DNA from: Castellaniella daejeonensis
Lineage (GTDB): Bacteria; Pseudomonadota; Gammaproteobacteria; Burkholderiales; Burkholderiaceae_B
Assembly (NCBI RefSeq): GCF_039523555.1
Contig: NZ_BAAAFN010000004.1
Coordinates: forward strand, 1 to 64,000
Reading direction: 5' to 3'
Length of the DNA: 64,000 nt
The notes beneath the pieces are model-generated. The model worked only from the letters and a program-made list of their open reading frames with translations. It did not search any database and was not told the origin of the DNA. The position numbers and the translations under genes were made by a program. Positions 7,689 through 14,250 of the stretch are shown piece after piece (position 1 is the first letter of the stretch; every line of letters begins with the position of its first letter).

Positions 7689-8894
7689 ATGGATGCCCTG
7701 AATCTGCTCAAGGCCTGCTTCCTGCTGGTCCCCGCCTGTCTGCTGGGGTGCCTGCTGTTCTCGCGCTGGCGTTGGCGGGTGCGCCTGCCGGCGGCCCTGG
7801 CGCTGGGCGCCGTGCTGGCCTTCGGCGTCGCAGGCTGGCTGCCCGGCATCATGGATTACCTGGTGTCCTTCAGCATCATGGCGATCATCTACTCGATCCT
7901 GTCCCTGGGCCTGAATGCGCAGTGGGGGTACAACGGCCACCTGAATTTCGGCGTGGCCGGGTTCTTCGCCGTGGGGGCATTCACCATGGCGCTGTTCGTC
8001 ACGTCGCCCCCGTCCGGCCTGATGGCAGCCTATGCCCACCAGTGGTTCGGCCTGGACGCCCCCTACCTGGTCGGGATGGCCGCCGCCGGCATCATGGCCG
8101 GGATCGTGGCCTACCTGATCGCCCAGCCCATCCTGCACCTGCGGGCGGATTTCCTGGCGATCGCCACGCTGGGGATCGCCGAGATCATCCGGCTAGTCTT
8201 CCAGAACGAGCGCTGGCTGGCCAACGGGCCGCAGCCCATGTCCGGCATTCCCCAGCCCCTGTCCTGCGTCTTCGACCAGGCCGGCTGCGGCTGGCTGCCC
8301 GAGGCCCTGCAGTCCGCCCTGTCCGTCATGCAGCCCAGGGACTACAGCTATCTGTACCTGGCGATCGTCACGCTCGCACTGGCCGTGACCTATGCCGTGC
8401 TGGAAGCAATGGTGCGCTCCCCCTGGGGGCGCGCGCTGCGCGCCGTACGCGACGAAGAGGATTCGGCGGCCATGAGCGGCAAGCACGTGAAGTCCCTGCG
8501 CGTGCAGTCCTTCGTGCTGGGGGCCGTCGTCATCGGTGTGGCCGGCGCGCTGTATGCGCCGTACATGGTCACGATCGACTACAGCCACTTCAAGCCTCTG
8601 TTCGCCACCTTCCTGGTCTGGGTGATGCTGATGCTCGGTGGCAGCGGCAACAACAAAGGCGCGATCCTGGGGGCCTTCGTCATCTGGGCCGTATGGAGCG
8701 GTACGGGTTTCGTCACGGACTACCTGCAGGTCGCCCTGCAGGGACTCGCCCCCGATGTCGCGTCACGCATGTCCTTCCTGCGCTGGGCCTTCGTGGGGCT
8801 GTTGCTGGCGCTGATCGTGCTGTACCGCCCGCAGGGCATCCTGCCCGAAAAGAAGCGTGTATCCCGTTTCATCGACGGCGAACCCGAGCGCTAG
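7689..8894 (+). CDS. livM: branched-chain amino-acid type ABC transporter, permease LivM
   Basis: The partner permease, 401 residues with about ten hydrophobic segments. LivM hallmarks are LGLNAQWGYNGHLNFGVAGFFAVGAF, LRADFLAIATLGIAEIIR, the ALRAVRDEEDSAAMSGKHV coupling loop and LMLGGSGNNKGAILGAFVIW. A Cys/Pro-bearing periplasmic stretch (about 175-205) includes two cysteines (in SCVFDQAGCGW) that could form a disulphide. It ends the + strand transporter operon and converges on the binding-protein gene across a strong hairpin. Confidence 0.92.
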   Translation: MDALNLLKACFLLVPACLLGCLLFSRWRWRVRLPAALALGAVLAFGVAGWLPGIMDYLVSFSIMAIIYSILSLGLNAQWGYNGHLNFGVAGFFAVGAFTMALFVTSPPSGLMAAYAHQWFGLDAPYLVGMAAAGIMAGIVAYLIAQPILHLRADFLAIATLGIAEIIRLVFQNERWLANGPQPMSGIPQPLSCVFDQAGCGWLPEALQSALSVMQPRDYSYLYLAIVTLALAVTYAVLEAMVRSPWGRALRAVRDEEDSAAMSGKHVKSLRVQSFVLGAVVIGVAGALYAPYMVTIDYSHFKPLFATFLVWVMLMLGGSGNNKGAILGAFVIWAVWSGTGFVTDYLQVALQGLAPDVASRMSFLRWAFVGLLLALIVLYRPQGILPEKKRVSRFIDGEPER

Positions 8895-8931
8895 ATCCGC
8901 GGCGCGGGCCCTTGCCGGGGGCATTCGCCGG

Positions 8932-8968
8932 AAAAGCACAAGGCCGCTTGCGCGGCCTTGTGCTTGCC
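8932..8968. terminator. bidirectional terminator between livM and the binding-protein gene
   Basis: AAGCACAAGGCCGC (8934-8947) and GCGGCCTTGTGCTT (8952-8965) form a perfect 14-bp stem with a four-base loop. The A-rich left flank and T-bearing right edge allow it to serve both converging transcripts. Confidence 0.8.
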
Positions 8969-8987
8969 TGGGCAGGACCGGGGGGCA

Positions 8988-10337
8988 TCAGCCGGCCGGG
9001 ATGTCCTTGGCGGCAACCATCTTCACCGTCTCGATCTGGCCGCCCGAATACTTCCAGATGTTGACGGGCGTGATGACATCGCCGTTCTTGTCGAAGTCGC
9101 ACGGGCCGGCGACCCCGTTGTAGTTGATTTTCTTCTTGTCCTTCAGCGCCTTGAGCATGGCGGTGACGCGGTCCTGGTCGCCGCCGTCGATCATTTCGCC
9201 CGGCGGGTTGGAGACCTTGCGCAGTTCATCGCGCAGCATCGCCCCCGTGATCTTCGAGGCGTCGGTGGCGCCCTCCGCCACGACCGCGGCCATGGCCAGC
9301 CCGGCGACCAGCCCGGCATCGTACGAGCAGGTGGTGAAGGGCGGGAAATGGTCGTATTTGTAGGTGGACAGGTAGGTCTTGGCGAAGTCCTTGTAGGACT
9401 GGGTGCTGGTGTCTTCGCCGGGCGCCGTGCCGTAGCGGCCGTCCATGTCCTTGCCGCCGACCTCCTTGATGATGTCGACGCTGGCATTGCCGTCGGTGAA
9501 TTGCCAGTTGGTGAAGTTGAAGGTGTCGCGGGATTCCTTGCAGATGGCGATGGTGTGCGCCGGGTAGCTGACGATGAGCAGGAGGTCGGGCTTGTCCTTC
9601 AGCGCCTGGGACAGCATGGATTTGTAGGTGGGCTGGACTTCTTCCGGGTGCGGGACTTCGGCCAGCACGGTGCCGTCGCGTTTCTTGAAGGCGGCCGCGA
9701 AGGCGTTGGACAGGCCCTGCCCGTAGGGGTTGTTGATGTAGATGGTGGCGACGCGCTTGAACTTGTAGTTCGGGTCGATTTCGCCATTGACGAACTGGGC
9801 GGCCACCACGCCCTGCATGGCGTCGGACGCGCTGGTGCGGAACAGCAGGTCGGCCTTGGCGTCGGCAGGCAGCACGCTGACCAGCGGGGACGTGGTGCCG
9901 TTGCCGATCTGCAGGATGCCCGACGGGATGGTGACCGATGTGGCCACGGCAACCGTGACGCCGCTGGACCAGCCGTTGATGATGACCGGCGTGTGCTGGG
10001 TGTCGACCATCTGGCGCGCCGCCTGGACGCCGACCGTGGGCAGGGTCGCGCTGTCGGCGGTGACGTGGTTGGCGATGATCGGGCCCCCGAAGACTTCCTT
10101 GGCGGCCGTGTTGATCTGGTCGACGGCCAGCCGCACCGCGTCGCGGTAGTAGGGGCCGAATTCCGCGGCAGAGCCCGTCATGGGCAGGACCTGCCCCAGG
10201 TTGATCGCAGGAGGTGCGCCTGCGGCCAGGGCGCGCTGCAGCGGCAGGATGCCGCCGAACATCAGGACGCCGCCGGCAGCCCCGGCGGACTGCAGGAAAT
10301 GGCGGCGGGAGTTGGGGGACTGGGTTTGATCCGACAT
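8988..10337 (-). CDS. ABC transporter substrate-binding protein, Liv/amide type, Tat-exported
   Basis: A 449-residue periplasmic binding protein of the type I (Leu/Ile/Val-binding, Peripla_BP_6) class. The N-terminus carries SRRHFLQSAGAAGG, a twin-arginine signal, with cleavage likely near ALAAG (about residue 39). The mature part begins INLGQVLPMTGSAAEFGPYYRDAV, typical of this class. The ATG at 10337 has AAGGAG seven bases upstream. It converges on livGFHM, which lacks its own binding protein, so it very likely feeds that permease. It has a separate promoter, so binding protein and membrane parts can be expressed independently. Ligand unknown. Confidence 0.9.
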   Translation of the reverse strand: MSDQTQSPNSRRHFLQSAGAAGGVLMFGGILPLQRALAAGAPPAINLGQVLPMTGSAAEFGPYYRDAVRLAVDQINTAAKEVFGGPIIANHVTADSATLPTVGVQAARQMVDTQHTPVIINGWSSGVTVAVATSVTIPSGILQIGNGTTSPLVSVLPADAKADLLFRTSASDAMQGVVAAQFVNGEIDPNYKFKRVATIYINNPYGQGLSNAFAAAFKKRDGTVLAEVPHPEEVQPTYKSMLSQALKDKPDLLLIVSYPAHTIAICKESRDTFNFTNWQFTDGNASVDIIKEVGGKDMDGRYGTAPGEDTSTQSYKDFAKTYLSTYKYDHFPPFTTCSYDAGLVAGLAMAAVVAEGATDASKITGAMLRDELRKVSNPPGEMIDGGDQDRVTAMLKALKDKKKINYNGVAGPCDFDKNGDVITPVNIWKYSGGQIETVKMVAAKDIPAG

Positions 10338-10658
10338 GTGGAGATCTCCTTTCTGGTGACTGACGAGACGGCAGGCAAACGCAAAAAAGGCTCGGATGCT
10401 TTCGAGTCTGGCACCCGGGAATGCCAGTGTTTCAGCCCGGGGAGATGCAGGCCCATTACATCGGCTGCCTGCAGGCATGTCAATCGGGGATTGGTGCAGG
10501 TCCCGGGCGGCCGGAGGGGGGCGGGAAAAGGCCGCGACCTTATAAAGGACTTTCAGTTTGGTTTCCAATCCATTGATTTTTCAGGTTTTTATTTCATGGG
10601 AAATTCTCAAAAACAGTTGTAAGTGCTTGTTGTCATTGAATAAATTTCAATTTTTGCC
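10338..10658. other. AT-rich intergenic region between the binding-protein gene and mraZ
   Basis: No gene is credible here. The half nearest mraZ (about 10535-10660) is much richer in A+T than the surrounding coding DNA, with runs of T and A, as expected where two divergent promoters lie back to back. The half nearest the binding-protein gene is its GC-rich 5' leader; I see no defined riboswitch in it. Confidence 0.6.
10539..10568 (-). promoter_or_regulatory. candidate promoter of the binding-protein gene
   Basis: On the minus strand TTGGAA (10568-10563) and TATAAG (10544-10539) are separated by 18 bases, a reasonable sigma-70 pair. This would leave a leader of about 195 bases before the ATG at 10337. 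Confidence 0.4.
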
Positions 10659-10687
10659 TTGACCAGCCTCGCGCCATCCCGTAGAGT
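10659..10687 (+). promoter_or_regulatory. candidate dcw-cluster promoter upstream of mraZ
   Basis: TTGACC (10659-10664) and TAGAGT (10682-10687) are 17 bases apart, placing the transcription start near 10694. This is the position of the main mra promoter in E. coli and relatives. The repeats that follow overlap it. Confidence 0.5.
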
Positions 10688-10721
10688 GGGACAAAGTAGA
10701 TTTTTGTGTCATGAAGTGGGA
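10687..10721 (+). promoter_or_regulatory. MraZ-box-like repeats
   Basis: TGGGA at 10687 and at 10717 are exact, with two degenerate pentamers TAGAT (10697) and TGTCA (10707) between them, all on a 10-bp period with five-base spacers. MraZ is known to bind TGGGN repeats separated by five bases just upstream of its own gene, so these are the likely autoregulatory operator. Confidence 0.6.
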
Positions 10722-10731
10722 GAAATCACTC

Positions 10732-11160
10732 GTGTTCCAAGGAAGCAGTGCGCTCACGCTGGATGCAAAGGGCCGGATGTCCATCCCGGCCCGGCATCGT
10801 GACGCCCTGCTGGCCCAGGAACAAGGGCGGCTGACCCTGACGCGGCACCCCGACGGCTGCCTGATGATCTACCCCCGTTCCACCTGGGAAGCCAAGCGCG
10901 AGCAGATCGCGGCGTTGCCGGCCTCGGCGCGGCCGCTGCAGCGCCTGCTGCTGGGCAATGCCCAGGATGTGGACATGGACGGGGCGGGCCGCATCCTGGT
11001 GGCGCCCGAACTGCGTACGGCCGCGGGCCTGAATCGCGACGTCATGCTACTGGGTCTGGGGTCGAATTTCGAGTTGTGGGATCGCGCCCAATGGGAGGCG
11101 CGCTGCATGGTGGACGTGGGCAACCTCGATCCAGCCATTCTTGAACAGATTTCTTTCTGA
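10732..11160 (+). CDS. mraZ: transcriptional regulator MraZ
   Basis: A 142-residue AbrB-fold regulator at the head of the dcw cluster, which represses its own operon in E. coli. Two SpoVT-AbrB-like repeats are visible: ALTLDAKGRMSIPARHRD (about 6-23) and DVDMDGAGRILVAPELR (about 82-98), with DGCLMIYP between them. I chose the GTG at 10732, preceded by GGGAG. An ATG at 10711 in the same frame would add seven residues (MKWEKSL), but its codons fall inside the TGGGA operator repeats and family members normally begin at the FQGSSAL segment. Eight bases separate it from rsmH. Confidence 0.93.
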   Translation: MFQGSSALTLDAKGRMSIPARHRDALLAQEQGRLTLTRHPDGCLMIYPRSTWEAKREQIAALPASARPLQRLLLGNAQDVDMDGAGRILVAPELRTAAGLNRDVMLLGLGSNFELWDRAQWEARCMVDVGNLDPAILEQISF

Positions 11161-11168
11161 ACCCGCAC

Positions 11169-12230
11169 ATGGCGTATTCCCATCGCACCGTTCTGCTGGA
11201 ACCGGCTATCGACGCGTTGTTGAGCCCCGCGTTCGGCCGTCGGTCCGCGGTGCCGGCGGTGAACGCACCGCCGCTGGATGGCGTGTATGTGGACGGGACT
11301 TTCGGGCGCGGGGGGCATAGCCGCCTGCTGCTGAGCCGCCTGGCTCCGCAGGCGCGGCTGCTGGTATTCGACAAGGATCCGGTCGCCATCGCCGAGGCAC
11401 AGGCGCTGCGCGCCGCCGACGGGAGGGTCGAGGTCGTGCATGACGGTTTCGCTTCCCTGGACACGCAGTTGGACCGCCTGGGCATCACCCTGGTGGACGG
11501 CGTACTGCTGGACCTGGGCGTGTCTTCGCCCCAGATCGACGAGGCGGAACGCGGATTCTCGTTCATGCGGGATGGCCCGCTGGACATGCGCATGGACACC
11601 AGCCGGGGGCAGACGGCAGCGCAATGGCTGGCCGAGGCCGACCAGGAACAGATCAAGGAGGTCATCGCAGATTATGGCGAAGAACGGTTTGCTTTCCAGA
11701 TTGCAAAGGCGATTGTTGCGCGCCGCCAATCCGGGCCGCTGCGCACCACGGGCGAACTTGCCCAGCTCGTCGCCGGTACCGTCCGTACGCGCGAAAAGGG
11801 TCAACACCCGGCCACCCGCACCTTTCAAGCTATACGGATTCACATCAATGAAGAGCTCGCGCAGCTCGCGCGCGCCCTCCCGACAGCGCTGACCCGCCTG
11901 CGGGCGGGTGGGCGCATGGCCGTGATCAGCTTCCATTCCCTGGAAGATCGCATGGTCAAGCAGTGCTTCGCCGCCGCTGCCCATCCCGGCCGGGACCGGG
12001 CACGCCTGCCGATTCCCGAGCGTGACATGCCGCAGCCCTACGTGACCCTGCTGGGCCGCGTCCAGGCGGACGAGACCGAAGTGGCGGATAACGTGCGCGC
12101 TCGTTCGGCCGTGCTGCGGGTGGCCGAGCGCACCGGTGTGCCCCTGTCGCCGGAAGAGGCCGCGGACTTCGTCCGCCTGCCGGGCCGGGCGTCCGCACAG
12201 CAGCGCCGGGGGGGGAGGGCCGCACGATGA
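11169..12230 (+). CDS. rsmH: 16S rRNA (cytosine(1402)-N(4))-methyltransferase
   Basis: RsmH (MraW) methylates N4 of C1402 in the 16S rRNA decoding centre using S-adenosylmethionine. Evidence: YSHRTVLLEPAIDAL start, the SAM site VDGTFGRGGHSR, GVLLDLGVSSPQID, FSFMRDGPLDMRMD, the IAKAIVARR helix and the FHSLEDRMVK motif near 255. At 353 residues it is about 40 longer than E. coli RsmH, partly through an insertion near residues 16-35 (PAFGRRSAVPAVNAPP) between the first helix and the SAM loop. Its last four bases overlap the ftsL start (ATGA). Confidence 0.95.
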   Translation: MAYSHRTVLLEPAIDALLSPAFGRRSAVPAVNAPPLDGVYVDGTFGRGGHSRLLLSRLAPQARLLVFDKDPVAIAEAQALRAADGRVEVVHDGFASLDTQLDRLGITLVDGVLLDLGVSSPQIDEAERGFSFMRDGPLDMRMDTSRGQTAAQWLAEADQEQIKEVIADYGEERFAFQIAKAIVARRQSGPLRTTGELAQLVAGTVRTREKGQHPATRTFQAIRIHINEELAQLARALPTALTRLRAGGRMAVISFHSLEDRMVKQCFAAAAHPGRDRARLPIPERDMPQPYVTLLGRVQADETEVADNVRARSAVLRVAERTGVPLSPEEAADFVRLPGRASAQQRRGGRAAR

Positions 12231-12517
12231 TCCGGTTGAACCTGTTCCTGGCGATTCTGCTGATGGCTTCGGCCATTTCCCTGGTTACGGTGCGGTTCCA
12301 GACGCGCGAACTGTTCGTGGCGTCCGAACGGCTGAAGTCGCACGCGCATGAGCTCGACGCCGAATGGCGCCGCTTGCAGCTCGAACGGGCGGAACTGGCG
12401 CGCAACGCACGCATCGATTCGCTGGCCCGCACGGATCTGCACCTGGTGTCGGTGACGCCGGACCGCACGATCTACCTGCAGCAGCCGGCTCCCGCCGTCC
12501 GGGAGGGCCAGCCATGA
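12227..12517 (+). CDS. ftsL: cell division protein FtsL
   Basis: A 96-residue bitopic divisome protein that joins FtsB and FtsQ and activates FtsWI. It has one N-terminal membrane segment (about 4-20), a heptad-rich helix (about 28-62) and a short periplasmic tail. Family sequence conservation is low, so the call rests on size, topology and its place between rsmH and ftsI. Start and stop codons overlap those of both neighbours by four bases. Confidence 0.9.
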   Translation: MIRLNLFLAILLMASAISLVTVRFQTRELFVASERLKSHAHELDAEWRRLQLERAELARNARIDSLARTDLHLVSVTPDRTIYLQQPAPAVREGQP

Positions 12518-14250
12518 AACGCTTCGGTTTCCACGAAAGCCCCGTGCTGGCGAGCCGCCCGGCCTTCTGGCGGGCGCGGCTGGTGGTGATCGTGCTCATG
12601 CTGGGCTTTACCGCGCTGGCCGCCAAGGCCTTGAACCTGCAGATCCTGTCCAACGAATTCCTGCAGCGCCAGGGCGAACGCCGCTACGAACGCACGCTGG
12701 TCCTGCCGGCCACGCGCGGCAAGATCCTGGACCGTAGCAGCTCGGTGGTGCTGGCTTCCAGCGTGCCGGCCAAGGCCATCTGGGCGATCCCCGAGGATTT
12801 CCACAAGGCCTCCGAGGCTCAGGTGACCGAACTGGCGCGGCTGCTGGACGTCAAGCCGGCCGAACTGCGCCAGCGCACCCAGGACGAGGACAAGAATTTC
12901 GTCTACCTGCAACGGCAGGTTTCCGTCGACAAGGCCAGGGCGATCCAGCAATTGAAGATTCCCGGCGTCCAGCAGCTTTCCGAGACGCGCCGCGTCTATC
13001 CCGAAGGCGAAGTCATGGCGCACATCGTCGGCTTCACCAACATCGAGGACCGGGGTATCGAAGGCATCGAGCTGGCGTTCAACGACCGGCTGTCGGGCCA
13101 GCCGGGATCCCGGCGCGTGATCAAGGACCGCCTGGGCCGCGTGGTCGAGGACGTGCAGGCCGTGGTGCCCCCGGTCGACGGCCAGAACCTGCAGCTGTCC
13201 ATCGATGCGGGCATCCAGTTCGACACCTACACCGCGCTCAATGCCGCCATGAAGGAACACCAGGCGCGTGCCGCGGCGGCCGTGGTGCTGGACGCCCGCT
13301 CGGGTGAAATCCTGGCGATGGTCAACCTGCCTTCCTACGACCCGAACGACAACTCGAAACGCACCGGCGAGGCGCTTCGCAACCGCGTCGTGACCGATAC
13401 CTTCGAGCCCGGCTCCATCATGAAGCCGTTCACCGCCGCCCTGGCTCTGGACGAAGGCAAGATCACGACCCAGACCCTGTTCGATACCGGCAATGGCCGC
13501 TACAGCTACCAGGGCGCCGTGATTTCCGACGTCAGCCGCAATGGCGTGCTGAACGTGGGCGGCATCATCCAGCGCTCCAGCAACATCGGCATGACGATGA
13601 TCTCGGAGCGCCTGTCGTCCCAGGCGATGTGGGAAAAATTCTCGGCGCTGGGATTCGGCCGGGTGCCCCAGACGCATTTCCCCGGCATGGCTTCGGGCCG
13701 CCTGCGGCCCTGGCAGCGCTGGCGGCCGATCGAGCGCGCCACCATGGCATACGGCTACGGCCTGTCCGTCTCCCTGCTCCAGGTGGCGCACGCCTACACC
13801 GTCTTCGCCCGCAACGGCGACATGGTGTCGCTGTCCCTCCTGCGGCGCGAAGGCCAGCCCACCAGCGTCCAGATCTATACGCCCGAAATCGCCCGCCTGA
13901 TGCGCAGTATGCTGGAAGCTGCAGCCGGGCCGGACGGCGCCAAGCGTGCCCGGGTCCAGGGCTACCGTGTGGCGGGCAAGAGCGGCACCGCGCGCAAGAT
14001 CGTCAACGGCCAGTACAGCAAGACCAAGTACCGCGGCTCTTTCGTCGGCCTGGCGCCGGTGTCCGATCCACGCATCGTCGTGGCCGTGTCCATCGATGAG
14101 CCCAGCGCCGGGGGGTATTATGGCGGCCGCGTGGCCGCACCCGTCTTTTCAGACATCGTTTCAAGCACCCTGCGCCGCCTCGGCGTGCGGCCGGACGCGC
14201 CCGTGGATTCCCTCGTGGCCGTGGCGGAACAGGGGGGACGCACACAATGA
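12514..14250 (+). CDS. ftsI: peptidoglycan transpeptidase FtsI (PBP3)
   Basis: The class B penicillin-binding protein that cross-links septal peptidoglycan with FtsW. One N-terminal membrane anchor (about 22-44) is followed by the pedestal domain (RGKILDRSSSVLA-like motif near 70) and the transpeptidase: SIMK (active-site serine in PGSIMKPF), SSN (RSSNIGMTM) and KSGT (AGKSGTARK) motifs are all present. The 578-residue length is normal. The ATG at 12514 follows GGGAGG and overlaps the ftsL stop; the frame extends upstream through ftsL without meaning. Confidence 0.96.
   Translation: MKRFGFHESPVLASRPAFWRARLVVIVLMLGFTALAAKALNLQILSNEFLQRQGERRYERTLVLPATRGKILDRSSSVVLASSVPAKAIWAIPEDFHKASEAQVTELARLLDVKPAELRQRTQDEDKNFVYLQRQVSVDKARAIQQLKIPGVQQLSETRRVYPEGEVMAHIVGFTNIEDRGIEGIELAFNDRLSGQPGSRRVIKDRLGRVVEDVQAVVPPVDGQNLQLSIDAGIQFDTYTALNAAMKEHQARAAAAVVLDARSGEILAMVNLPSYDPNDNSKRTGEALRNRVVTDTFEPGSIMKPFTAALALDEGKITTQTLFDTGNGRYSYQGAVISDVSRNGVLNVGGIIQRSSNIGMTMISERLSSQAMWEKFSALGFGRVPQTHFPGMASGRLRPWQRWRPIERATMAYGYGLSVSLLQVAHAYTVFARNGDMVSLSLLRREGQPTSVQIYTPEIARLMRSMLEAAAGPDGAKRARVQGYRVAGKSGTARKIVNGQYSKTKYRGSFVGLAPVSDPRIVVAVSIDEPSAGGYYGGRVAAPVFSDIVSSTLRRLGVRPDAPVDSLVAVAEQGGRTQ

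Noticed and set aside
6423..8138. A minus-strand open frame of about 570 codons opposite livF, livH and livM
   Set aside because: Low-complexity His/Gln/Asp/Gly-rich translation, antisense to three membrane-transport genes with intact motifs.
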